Positions 1 to 7,294 of a stretch of DNA of 10,030 bases are shown piece after piece. The DNA is from RGIG3009 sp964389495. Its GTDB lineage: Bacteria > Bacillota > Clostridia > Oscillospirales > Acutalibacteraceae. The notes beneath the pieces were generated by a model. The model saw only the letters and a program-made list of their open reading frames with translations. It was not told the DNA's origin and made no database searches. Each line of letters opens with the position of its first letter. Within the stretch, counting starts at the first letter, position 1. The translations under genes and the position numbers were made by a program. The stretch lies in the NCBI GenBank assembly GCA_964389495.1, contig CAYMDU010000064.1:1-10030 (forward strand). The letters are read 5' to 3'.

Positions 1-118
1 AAACGCCATATACCTCAACGCCCTTGCCCAACGCCGTGCGAACAACCGCACGCACAGCGGCGTTCATGCCCGGTGCGTCGCCGCCGCTGGTAAGTACTGC
101 AATTTTTTTGATAGCCAT
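1..118 (-). CDS. pfkA: ATP-dependent 6-phosphofructokinase, N-terminal 39 residues (partial, runs off left edge)
   Basis: PfkA phosphorylates fructose 6-phosphate to fructose 1,6-bisphosphate, the committed step of glycolysis, in the cytoplasm. The visible N-terminus begins MAIKKIAVLTSGGDAPGMNA, which carries the glycine-rich nucleotide-binding loop TSGGDAPGMNAAVRAVVR characteristic of the PFK family. The ATG at 116-118 is preceded by an AAAGGAGA Shine-Dalgarno site (128-135) 9 nt upstream. The gene follows dnaE on the same strand after 110 nt and has its own promoter (164-192). Location after dnaE is a common clostridial arrangement, often followed by pyruvate kinase, which would lie outside the window. 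ATP versus pyrophosphate dependence cannot be settled from this fragment; the sequence is most like the short ATP-dependent bacterial enzymes. Confidence 0.93.
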   Translation of the reverse strand, partial: MAIKKIAVLTSGGDAPGMNAAVRAVVRTALGKGVEVYGV

Positions 119-163
119 AATTATCGTTCTCCTTTGTTCGTCTGAAATCGACCAACTCTTAGT

Positions 164-192
164 ATTATATACATCCGCTGTGCAAATAGCAA
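164..192 (-). promoter_or_regulatory. Predicted sigma-A type promoter of pfkA
   Basis: Read on the minus strand, TTGCTA (187-192) and a perfect TATAAT (164-169) are separated by 17 nt. This places transcription start roughly 45 nt before the pfkA ATG. It gives pfkA expression independent of the upstream operon. A 9-bp repeated sequence overlaps the spacer and the edge of the -35. Confidence 0.72.
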
Positions 193-226
193 GCAAAAGC
201 ATCTTGAAATCAATATTTGTGCAAAT
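179..226. repeat. Two direct copies of TGTGCAAAT upstream of pfkA
   Basis: TGTGCAAAT occurs at 179-187 and 218-226 in the same orientation. The distal copy belongs to a palindrome, ATTTG-TG-CAAAT (215-226). The proximal copy overlaps the pfkA promoter spacer and the first base of its -35. The arrangement resembles a full operator plus a half-site. The match to any known regulator is unknown, and chance is possible in this AT-rich gap. Confidence 0.35.
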
Positions 227-228
227 TT

Positions 229-3200
229 TCAGTACAAATCTGCAACATTTTCGGCACCCAACGCCCGTTGCAATTCGCTTATCACCACCGGGTGCGGCGC
301 TATCCACAGTTCCCGCGGCACACGCATCAATTTGCCGCTGTCTGCCACTCGCACATACACCGGTGTGTCCCCTTCCAGCACGCGCAACAGGCGCTGTGCC
401 CGCTTCCATTCCGTGCTGGTCAGCGACGGCACCCGCAAATACAATCCGGGATGGCTCACTGCCGGCCGTGCCGGCGCCGTTTCTTTGGGCTTCGGCGCAG
501 GAGGATCGGATTGTGCCGCGTCCGGCGAAGGCACCGCCTCAACCGACGATACCAGCACGCGCACTTCGCCCTCTTCGCGAATACTCAGCCGTCCCTTCAC
601 CAGCATCACCGCACCGGCATACAGCAGCGAACGGTACTGTTCCAACACACGCGAAAAGATCACCAATTCCAACGAACCGTACAAATCTTCCAATGTGGCA
701 TAGGCCATCTGTGCTTGTGCCCGCGTGGATTTCAGTTGAACACCGCCCACCATTCCCAACAGTGTCACCGTTTGGCCGTCTTGATAACGGTTGTCGGGAG
801 AGCTCTCTTCCGCGGCCGCTTCGAGAATGCTGTCGATACGGTCGGTGTGCCAGCGGCGGTACAACGCTTCATACGGTTTTAGCAAATGGCCGGTGAGATA
901 CAGTCCCGACACTTCCTTTTCCATTGCCAGCAATTCTTCGTAAGGCAGCTCTTCCACCGCCGGCAGTTCCGGTTCGTGGTCGTCTGCCAATTCGCCTTGA
1001 TCAAAAAAGCCAAGTTGCCCTTCCAAATTGCGGCGATTGGTTTCTTCCAGACGGTCGAGAATGTACGTCGATGCTTCCAGCATCTGACGGCGGTTGGCTT
1101 TCAGCCCGTCCAAGGCACCGCAGCGAATCAGGCTGTCCAACGCTCTTCGGTTGAATTCCCGATGCCGCACCATGCGGCGGCAAAACGAATAAAAGCTGGT
1201 GAATTCGCCCTCTTCTTCGCGGTCACGCACCAATTCCCGTATCAGGGAAGTACCCAGGTTTTTCACCGCCAGCAATCCAAAACGGATATGGTCGCCCACC
1301 ACGGTGAACGCCGCATCGCTTTCGTTAACCGAAGGCGGCAACACCCGAATGTGCAACCGATCGCATTCACCGATATAGCCCGCCACCTTGCCGCTGTCCA
1401 GCGCACCGGTGAGCAAGGCCGCCATGTATTCCCGCGGATACCGTGCTTTGAGGTAGGCCGTTTGATAGGCCACCATCGCATAGGCCGCCGCGTGAGATTT
1501 GTTGAACGCATACGAGGCAAATCCCGCCATTTCTTCAAAAACGGCTTCGCCAACCGCTTGCGGCACGCCGCGACGCACGCAACCGTCCACCAGCACCGTG
1601 CCGTCTTCTGCCGTTAATCCGTGCAGGAAAATTTCGCGTTCCTTTTGCATCACATCGTGCTTCTTTTTGGACATAGCGCGACGCACCAGATCGGCACGTC
1701 CCAGCGAATACCCGCCCAAATCGCGAAAAATCTGCATAACCTGCTCTTGATACACAATGCAACCGTAGGTCACCTTTAAAATCGGTTCCAGTAACGGATG
1801 GCGGTAGGACACCCGTTCCGGGTGATGGCGATTTTCAATGTAGCGGGGTATCGATTCCATCGGCCCCGGACGGAACAGTGAAATCACGGCAATCAAGTCT
1901 TCAAAATGGTCGGGCTTTAACTGTGTCAGCACCCGTTTCATGCCCGCCGACTCAAACTGAAACACCCCGTCACTGTTTCCCTGTGACAGCATTTTATACA
2001 CCGCGGAATCGTCCAAAGGGATTTCGTGTATGTCAAACGATACCTGCCCCGCCGCACGAATCATGCGCTGGGCATCGTCGATAATCGTTAGGTTTCGCAG
2101 CCCCAAAAAATCCATTTTGAGCAGGCCCAGTTCTTCCAGGGCCGTCATGGTGTATTGGGTAGCCACCGCTTCGCCGTTCAGGCAAAGCGGCACATATTCC
2201 GACACCGGTTTGGCGGTAATCACCACGCCGGCTGCATGCGTTGAGGCGTGGCGAGGCATGCCTTCCACTTTGCGCGCCATGTCCACCAACCGATGCACCT
2301 GTTCATCGGTACTGTACAAATCACTCAATGCTTTGGACTGTCCCAGCGCTTTGTCCAGCGTCATATTCAGTTCCCACGGCACACATTTGGCCACGGTGTC
2401 GCCCACCGCATACGGCAACCCCATGGCGCGGGCCACATCGCGAATGGCAGCCCGCGCTGCCAGCGTACCGAAAGTGACAATCTGCGCCACATGGTCTGCT
2501 CCGTATTTTCGAATAACATAGTCAATAACCTGTTGCCGTTTTTCGTTGCAAAAATCAATATCAAAATCCGGCATGCTCACACGCTCCGGATTTAAAAACC
2601 GTTCAAACAGCAGTTGATAGCGAATGGGGTCGATGCCGGTGATTCCGATACAATACGCGCACAAACTGCCCGCACCGGATCCACGCCCCGGTCCCACCGG
2701 TATGTCGTGGCTGCGCGCATACTGCACAAAATCGTTGACAATGAGATAATAGTCCACATAGCCCATCCGCTCCACGGTGTCCATCTCATATTCCAACCGC
2801 TGCACAATTGCTTTGTCGGGCGTATCCCCGTATTTCCGGTGCAATCCCGCACGGCACTGTGCGCGAAAATAGGCAACGCTGTCGCCGCCGGGAGCTTCAA
2901 ATTTCGGCAACTTGGTTTTGCCGAATTCCAACTCCACATGGCAACGGTCGGCAATGCGCACGGTGTTGTCAAACGCCTCGGACAGTGCGGGAAACAGTGC
3001 CCGCATTTCTTCTTCGGATTTAATATAGAATTCTTCGGTGTCAAACGCCAACGGATTCGGCTCGTCCACCGTGGTGTTGGTTTGAATACAAATCAGCACT
3101 TTTTGCATCTGTGCATCGTCACGCGTGAGATAGTGCGCATCGTTGGTGCACACCAACGGTATCCCCGTTTCACGCGAAAGGCGCAAAATCTGTTGATTCA

Positions 3201-3753
3201 CCGATACCTGTTCCGGCAATCCGTGGTCTTGCAATTCCAAATAAAAATTTTCGCGGCCGAACAGCGCCTGATAATCAAGTGCGATACGCCGCGCTTCTTC
3301 GTATCGGTTTTCACGCAGAGCGGTCGGTATTTCGCCGGCAAGGCAGGCCGACAGCGCAATCAACCCTTCGTGGTAGGTTTCCAGCAATTCCCGGTCTACC
3401 CGCGGCTTGCCGTAAAATCCTTCGGTCCACGATGCCGAAATCAACCGCACCAAATTGGCATACCCGGTTTCGTTTTCACACAGCAACACCAAATGGTGAT
3501 TGGCGTTATCGATGCCGTGTTGGCGGTCGTGCCGCGTGCGCGGTGCCACATAGGCTTCGCATCCGAGAATCGGTTTAATCCCCGCTTTTTTCGCCGCTTT
3601 GTAAAATTCCACCAACCCGTACATAACGCCGTGATCGGTTACCGCCACGGCTGTTTGCCCCAGTTCTTTCACACGCGAAATCAGCCCGTTTAAACGGCAG
3701 GCGCCGTCTAACAGGCTATACTCGCTGTGTACATGCAAATGAACAAAGGCCAT
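229..3753 (-). CDS. dnaE: DNA polymerase III alpha subunit (DnaE family, C-family polymerase)
   Basis: Replicative DNA polymerase, 1174 aa, cytoplasmic. Domains in order: PHP domain (about 1-280), beginning HLHVHSEYSLLDGA; palm and fingers with PGRGSGAGSL (355-363); catalytic aspartates in PDFDID (D398, D400) and KMDFLGL (D548); helix-hairpin-helix region near 860-890; a clamp-binding-like QLGFF (913-917); an OB fold (about 995-1072); a Pro/Ala-rich linker (about 1076-1098); and a conserved C-terminal domain to 1174. All nine residues expected for the PHP metal site seem present (H7, H9, D16, H41, E66, H86, C137, D205, H207), so proofreading activity is plausible. In Firmicutes a separate PolC usually does most leading-strand synthesis; whether this DnaE is primer-extending or a main polymerase is not visible here. 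ATG is chosen because it precedes the conserved FVHLHVHS start; its AAGGAG site overlaps the whiA stop, 15 nt upstream. Confidence 0.97.
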   Translation of the reverse strand: MAFVHLHVHSEYSLLDGACRLNGLISRVKELGQTAVAVTDHGVMYGLVEFYKAAKKAGIKPILGCEAYVAPRTRHDRQHGIDNANHHLVLLCENETGYANLVRLISASWTEGFYGKPRVDRELLETYHEGLIALSACLAGEIPTALRENRYEEARRIALDYQALFGRENFYLELQDHGLPEQVSVNQQILRLSRETGIPLVCTNDAHYLTRDDAQMQKVLICIQTNTTVDEPNPLAFDTEEFYIKSEEEMRALFPALSEAFDNTVRIADRCHVELEFGKTKLPKFEAPGGDSVAYFRAQCRAGLHRKYGDTPDKAIVQRLEYEMDTVERMGYVDYYLIVNDFVQYARSHDIPVGPGRGSGAGSLCAYCIGITGIDPIRYQLLFERFLNPERVSMPDFDIDFCNEKRQQVIDYVIRKYGADHVAQIVTFGTLAARAAIRDVARAMGLPYAVGDTVAKCVPWELNMTLDKALGQSKALSDLYSTDEQVHRLVDMARKVEGMPRHASTHAAGVVITAKPVSEYVPLCLNGEAVATQYTMTALEELGLLKMDFLGLRNLTIIDDAQRMIRAAGQVSFDIHEIPLDDSAVYKMLSQGNSDGVFQFESAGMKRVLTQLKPDHFEDLIAVISLFRPGPMESIPRYIENRHHPERVSYRHPLLEPILKVTYGCIVYQEQVMQIFRDLGGYSLGRADLVRRAMSKKKHDVMQKEREIFLHGLTAEDGTVLVDGCVRRGVPQAVGEAVFEEMAGFASYAFNKSHAAAYAMVAYQTAYLKARYPREYMAALLTGALDSGKVAGYIGECDRLHIRVLPPSVNESDAAFTVVGDHIRFGLLAVKNLGTSLIRELVRDREEEGEFTSFYSFCRRMVRHREFNRRALDSLIRCGALDGLKANRRQMLEASTYILDRLEETNRRNLEGQLGFFDQGELADDHEPELPAVEELPYEELLAMEKEVSGLYLTGHLLKPYEALYRRWHTDRIDSILEAAAEESSPDNRYQDGQTVTLLGMVGGVQLKSTRAQAQMAYATLEDLYGSLELVIFSRVLEQYRSLLYAGAVMLVKGRLSIREEGEVRVLVSSVEAVPSPDAAQSDPPAPKPKETAPARPAVSHPGLYLRVPSLTSTEWKRAQRLLRVLEGDTPVYVRVADSGKLMRVPRELWIAPHPVVISELQRALGAENVADLY

Positions 3754-3768
3754 GATGCACCTATCTCC

Positions 3769-4665
3769 TTATATTCCGTTTGCCATCTCTATAATCCGTT
3801 GCAGCCGGTGATTCACACCGGACCGGCTGATGGGCGGATTGAGCTGCTGCCCCAATTCCCGCAACGACAGTTCGGGATTTTCCATGCGCAGCCGACACAA
3901 TTCACGCAGTTCCTCCGGCAAAGCATCCAGCCCCAAAGTGCGTTCCAGTTTTTTCACCGCTTCCATCTGAACCAGTGCCGCCGCCACCGTTTTATCCAAA
4001 TTGGCGTTTTCGCAGTTGGCCGCACGGTTCACATTGTTGCGGATATTCTTAATCATTTTCACGCTCATCAGCTCCAAGGACGCATTCATCGCCCCCATCA
4101 GCGTCAGGCAGTCTTCGATTTGCTCACTTTCCTTAAAGTACACCACATAATTTCCCTTGCGGCGCACCGTGCGCGCATGCAACCCACATTCTCCCAACAG
4201 TGCACTCAAATCACGGCTGAGATTTAAATAGGGCATGCTGAACTCCAAGTGGTAATCCACCTGAGGATTGGTTACCGCTCCGCACGCCAAAAACACACCC
4301 CGCAAAAACGAAGCCGGGCACCCTTCGCAATCCAGCACCGCACGGTTCAGACGCAAGGTCACTTCGTGCCCGTCGTGCCCAAAACGCGACAGCACACGGC
4401 GGCAATCCGGCGCCGGCACGGAAACCGTGTGCATACCGGGCTTGTCCGCAACAGGTGCGGTGTGCCGGGCATGCACACCGCACACGGTTTGCAGCAGAGC
4501 GGCATACCGGGTAGCTATCGCTTCGTTTTCCGTTTGAAGCAACACCCCGTTCGCCGAAAAAGCACGCCCGAATTCCGCCATGCCGTAAAGCTGTGCGGCC
4601 TCACAGCAGTTGCTTGCTCCGTGCAATGCCGCCAATTCGTTTTTTATATCCGATGAAAACGACAT
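3769..4665 (-). CDS. whiA: DNA-binding protein WhiA
   Basis: WhiA is a DNA-binding protein. It is a sporulation transcription factor in Streptomyces and affects division and chromosome segregation in Bacillus. The protein is 298 aa, slightly shorter than the roughly 315 aa common in Bacillus. It has an N-terminal motif (CCEAAQLYGMAEFGR, 20-34), the LAGLIDADG-like core with FLRGVFLACGAVTNP (120-134) and YHLEF (138-142), the signature NNVNRAANCENAN (210-222), and a C-terminal helix-turn-helix (LSLRELGQQL through SGVNHRLQRI, about 267-291). The fold derives from homing endonucleases, but characterised WhiA proteins are not nucleases. The reading frame stays open 189 nt further upstream inside murB. 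I chose ATG 4663-4665 because MSFSSDIKNEL matches the family start. The usual partners rapZ and yvcK are missing upstream. Confidence 0.95.
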   Translation of the reverse strand: MSFSSDIKNELAALHGASNCCEAAQLYGMAEFGRAFSANGVLLQTENEAIATRYAALLQTVCGVHARHTAPVADKPGMHTVSVPAPDCRRVLSRFGHDGHEVTLRLNRAVLDCEGCPASFLRGVFLACGAVTNPQVDYHLEFSMPYLNLSRDLSALLGECGLHARTVRRKGNYVVYFKESEQIEDCLTLMGAMNASLELMSVKMIKNIRNNVNRAANCENANLDKTVAAALVQMEAVKKLERTLGLDALPEELRELCRLRMENPELSLRELGQQLNPPISRSGVNHRLQRIIEMANGI

Positions 4666-4669
4666 TTCG

Positions 4670-4677
4670 CTTCCCCC
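4670..4677 (-). promoter_or_regulatory. whiA: Weak ribosome-binding site of whiA fused to the murB stop
   Basis: On the minus strand the junction reads TAG GGGGAAG CGAA ATG. The purine-rich stretch lacks an AGGAG core, unlike those of the neighbouring genes. whiA translation is therefore probably coupled to ribosomes finishing murB, whose stop is 11 nt upstream. Confidence 0.55.
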
Positions 4678-5576
4678 TAGACCAACTGCACTTCCCGTTC
4701 CAGTTGCACGCCAAAACGTTCTTTCACACAATCTTGTACCTGCCGGCACAGTGCCAATACTTCGGCGCAGGTGGCCTGCCCCCGATTGATTAAAAACCCG
4801 GCGTGTTTTTCGCTCACCTGCGCATCGCCCACCGATAGGCCTTTCAATCCGCACTGTTCAATCAATGCTCCGGCAAAGTGCCCCGCCGGCCGTTTGAAAA
4901 AGCTGCCGGCGCTGGGGTATTCCAACGGTTGCTTTTCGCGCCGACGAGCCATGTATTCCTCCATGTTGGCCCGTATGGCAGACGGCTCCCCCGCCTGCAA
5001 CTTCATAGCAACCGACCACACGGTGAGATTTTCTTCCATAAATACGCTGTGGCGGTATCCCATGGCCAATTCCGATGCCCCCAATTCCACCGCTTTTCCT
5101 TGCGGTGTCAGCGCCGTTACCGACACAATCACATCCGACAATTGCCCACCGTAGGCACCGGCGTTCATATAAGTTCCTCCGCCGACTGTGCCGGGAATCC
5201 CATAGGCAAATTCCAATCCGGCCAAGCCGGCTTCACACGCCACCGCGCACAAACGCCCCAGCGACACTCCCGCCGGTGCAGTAATAACGGTGCCGTTCAC
5301 CGCCACAGAAGTCCCATCGGCAAGAGGATGCAGCACCACGCCGGCAACCCCCTCGTCACGAACCAGCAGATTGGAGCCGTTGCCCACCACCAACAGCGGC
5401 GTTCCCGTGCAGTGACACAGTTGCAGCACATGTGCCGCTTGTGCTGCCGTTGTTGCCGTTATCCACGCATCGGCAGCGCCGCCAATACGAAAGGTGGTGT
5501 GAGCGGCCAGCATCTCGTGCTCTCGCACGCCGCATCCGCTTTCTTCACATTGACGCAACAGATGTGCCCGCTCCAT
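4677..5576 (-). CDS. murB: UDP-N-acetylmuramate dehydrogenase (UDP-N-acetylenolpyruvoylglucosamine reductase)
   Basis: MurB is the FAD- and NADPH-dependent cytoplasmic enzyme that reduces UDP-GlcNAc-enolpyruvate to UDP-MurNAc, the second committed step of peptidoglycan precursor synthesis. It is 299 aa, normal for the short Gram-positive type. Visible motifs are TTFRIGGAAD (27-36), the FAD-binding VVGNGSNLLVRD (63-74), FAYGIPGTVGGGTYMNAGAYGG (123-144), the catalytic arginine in GYRHS (R175), the proton-donor serine in SAGSFFKRP (S225), SEKHAGFLIN (255-264), and a C-terminal LEREV carrying the expected catalytic glutamate. The frame is open further upstream into the ROK gene. ATG 5574-5576 was chosen because it has an AGGAG site 5 nt upstream overlapping the previous stop and gives a family-length protein. 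It lies between the ROK kinase and whiA, 11 nt from each. Confidence 0.97.
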   Translation of the reverse strand: MERAHLLRQCEESGCGVREHEMLAAHTTFRIGGAADAWITATTAAQAAHVLQLCHCTGTPLLVVGNGSNLLVRDEGVAGVVLHPLADGTSVAVNGTVITAPAGVSLGRLCAVACEAGLAGLEFAYGIPGTVGGGTYMNAGAYGGQLSDVIVSVTALTPQGKAVELGASELAMGYRHSVFMEENLTVWSVAMKLQAGEPSAIRANMEEYMARRREKQPLEYPSAGSFFKRPAGHFAGALIEQCGLKGLSVGDAQVSEKHAGFLINRGQATCAEVLALCRQVQDCVKERFGVQLEREVQLV

Positions 5577-5587
5577 ACGCTCTCCTC

Positions 5588-6535
5588 TCATCTGCCCAAA
5601 CAAGCAGCACCGATAACGCCCGCATCGTTTCCCAATACAGCCGCCACGATTTCGGTTTGCCTTTCGCAGAATTTGCTGTAACGCTCCAAGGCCACCTTTT
5701 CGCGCAACGGCACCAGCAAGGTTTCTCCTTCGTGGCTGATACCGCCGCCGATGCACACAATATCCGGCTGAAATATGTTGATTACATTGATCACGCCACA
5801 TGCCAAATATTCAATGTATTGGTCCACCACGGCAGCGGCCACCGTATCTCCGGCACGCATGCCGTCAAATGCTGTCAACCCGTTCACTTTGTTGCTGTCG
5901 CCGCCTACCAATTCCCACATCTTGCTGCGGGGATGGAATTCCATGGCATGCTTGGTTTGCCGCACCAACGCCGTGGCCGAAGCATACACTTCCCAACAGC
6001 CGGAACGGCCGCAGGTGCACGGCTCACCGTTCATCATAATCACCGTGTGCCCCAATTCGGCGCCCGCGTAGTTGCATCCTTCGTATATTTTGCCGTCGAT
6101 AACCACGCCACCGCCCACACCGGTGCCCAAGGTGATGCACACACAGCTGTCGGCCCCTTTGGCCGCACCGGCAAGAGCTTCGCCCAGTGCCGCCGCATTG
6201 GCATCGTTACCAATATATACGGGGCGCTCGGTTAATTCATTCATTCGCGCCACCATCGGCACATTTTTAAAATGCAGATTGTTGGCATATTCCACCATGC
6301 CGGTTTTGGTGTTGCAAGTGCCCGGGCACCCGATGCCGATGCTGTCCACCGCTTTCATCGGCACCCCCGCCTTTTTGGCCGCCTCGCGGCACAGACGAGC
6401 GATGTCGTTCATGATGTCATCCGCCGACCGATCGGCATTGGTTTTGCAATGCACCTTTGACAAAATTTTGTAGTTTTCATCCACCGCGCCAACCACCATG
6501 TTGGTGCCGCCGAGATCCACACCGAGTGTTACCAT
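5588..6535 (-). CDS. glk: ROK-family glucokinase
   Basis: ROK sugar kinase, 315 aa, predicted to phosphorylate glucose to glucose 6-phosphate with ATP in the cytoplasm. Motifs: the N-terminal ATP phosphate loop GVDLGGTNMVVG (5-16); the sugar-binding region with GNDANAAALGEA (109-120), in which D111 is the catalytic base; the second phosphate loop ITLGTGVGGGV (134-144); the sugar-contacting AGAELGH (157-163); and a complete zinc site H163, C173, C175 and C180 in CTCGRSGC. A ROK repressor would carry an N-terminal helix-turn-helix; here the kinase domain starts at residue 1, so this is an enzyme. Glucose is the likeliest substrate given this clostridial location, but allose, mannose or ManNAc kinases share the motifs. 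The start is firm: AAGGAGG (6544-6550) lies 8 nt before the ATG. Confidence 0.92.
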   Translation of the reverse strand: MVTLGVDLGGTNMVVGAVDENYKILSKVHCKTNADRSADDIMNDIARLCREAAKKAGVPMKAVDSIGIGCPGTCNTKTGMVEYANNLHFKNVPMVARMNELTERPVYIGNDANAAALGEALAGAAKGADSCVCITLGTGVGGGVVIDGKIYEGCNYAGAELGHTVIMMNGEPCTCGRSGCWEVYASATALVRQTKHAMEFHPRSKMWELVGGDSNKVNGLTAFDGMRAGDTVAAAVVDQYIEYLACGVINVINIFQPDIVCIGGGISHEGETLLVPLREKVALERYSKFCERQTEIVAAVLGNDAGVIGAACLGR

Positions 6536-6551
6536 GTTCGTGTCCTCCTTA

Positions 6552-7280
6552 TCACAAGCTCAGTTGCTTTTCTTTCAAAAATTCTTCCAATCGTTCTTGG
6601 CTGCTGTTAACAATCAGTTCCAGGGGGAATTCCACCGATTCCAAAAGACCGATTGCGTGTTCCAGCTTGCCTACCTGTTCGTGATAGTGCGCATCGGAAT
6701 TCACCACAACCCGCACGCCGTACTGTTTGCACAGTTCCGCAATGCGCGTGCAGTTTTCCAACGAACTCTGCCGCACCCGAAAGGTGCCTTCGTTAATTTC
6801 CACCACCTTGCCATGCTTGGCAAAGGCAGGCAACACCGCTTCGTAATCAAACGGAAACACCGGCGTGCCGCAGTGACCGATAATATCCACATCCGGATTT
6901 TCCGCCACCGCCAGCCAGGCTTCCGTGATTTGTTCCGGCGTGCCGTGCGGCATCAAGCCGTCGTGCATCGACGCAATCACAATTTCCATTGCCTGTACAG
7001 CCCACACCGGCATATCCAAGGTCCCTTTAAAATCGCAAACATTGGCTTCCACGCCTCGCAAATGCCGCAATCCCGCAATGCGATCCGGCAAAATTTTCAA
7101 ATTGGAAAAATGCCACAAATGCTGGCCGTCTCCGATTTTCGGTCCGTGATCCGTGCAGGCAATTGCCACCATGCCGCGCGCTGCGGCCGCTGTGGCGTTT
7201 TCGGTGAGCGTGCTATACGCATGAGGAGAAGCCAAGGTGTGCGTGTGCAAATCCGCAACCGGTCGAAAATACGGTTCCAT
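6552..7280 (-). CDS. PHP-domain phosphatase/phosphoesterase, YcdX-like
   Basis: Stand-alone PHP-domain metalloenzyme, 242 aa from ATG 7278-7280. The nine metal ligands of the trinuclear-zinc YcdX type are all found in order: H12 and H14 (DLHTHT), H20 (ASPHAYS), H45 (TDHGP), E78 (GVEANV), H106 (ASMHDG), H136 (IIGHCG), D196 and H198 (NSDAHYH). This predicts a soluble phosphatase; E. coli YcdX hydrolyses small phosphate esters in vitro, but its natural substrate is not firmly known. It sits between hprK and the ROK kinase, so a sugar- or phosphoprotein-related substrate is possible but only inferred. A GTG 9 nt upstream (7287-7289) is an alternative start adding three residues. I prefer the ATG because GAGGTGG lies 5 nt before it and that GTG forms part of the site. 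It is unlikely to be histidinol-phosphatase because no histidine genes are nearby. Confidence 0.88.
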   Translation of the reverse strand: MEPYFRPVADLHTHTLASPHAYSTLTENATAAAARGMVAIACTDHGPKIGDGQHLWHFSNLKILPDRIAGLRHLRGVEANVCDFKGTLDMPVWAVQAMEIVIASMHDGLMPHGTPEQITEAWLAVAENPDVDIIGHCGTPVFPFDYEAVLPAFAKHGKVVEINEGTFRVRQSSLENCTRIAELCKQYGVRVVVNSDAHYHEQVGKLEHAIGLLESVEFPLELIVNSSQERLEEFLKEKQLSL

Positions 7281-7285
7281 TGTGT

Positions 7286-7292
7286 CCACCTC
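7286..7292 (-). promoter_or_regulatory. Ribosome-binding site deciding the PHP phosphatase start
   Basis: The minus strand reads TAA GTGAGGTGGACACA ATG, in which the first codon is the hprK stop. GAGGTGG is 5 nt before ATG 7280, an acceptable spacing. The in-frame GTG 7287-7289 falls inside this site and has only a weak AAGTGAG of its own upstream. Confidence 0.6.
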
Positions 7293-7294
7293 AC

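Noticed and set aside
193..228. Terminator after dnaE
   Set aside because: Only short AT-rich inverted repeats occur (5-bp arms) with no stable stem plus T run, so I do not call one.
24..896. 290-codon plus-strand frame spanning the pfkA start, intergenic region and dnaE 3' end
   Set aside because: It crosses two genes and a promoter region, has no sensible domain, and its composition is proline/alanine-rich noise.
2614..3693. 359-codon plus-strand reading frame opposite dnaE
   Set aside because: It lies wholly within the well-supported dnaE gene, has low-complexity His/Arg/Gln-rich translation and no recognisable domain. It is a by-product of codon bias on the other strand.
3769..4665. WhiA as a homing endonuclease or mobile element, from its LAGLIDADG-like core
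   Set aside because: WhiA proteins carry this fold as a domesticated, non-nuclease DNA-binding domain with a fused helix-turn-helix, and the gene is in a conserved housekeeping context.
4666..4854. Upstream extension of whiA to an earlier start inside murB
   Set aside because: The added residues are the murB sequence read in a different frame and do not resemble WhiA; the family start is at MSFSSDIKNEL.
5577..5801. Upstream extension of murB into the ROK kinase gene
   Set aside because: The extra residues match no MurB N-terminus. ATG 5576 has a proper ribosome-binding site and gives the usual length.
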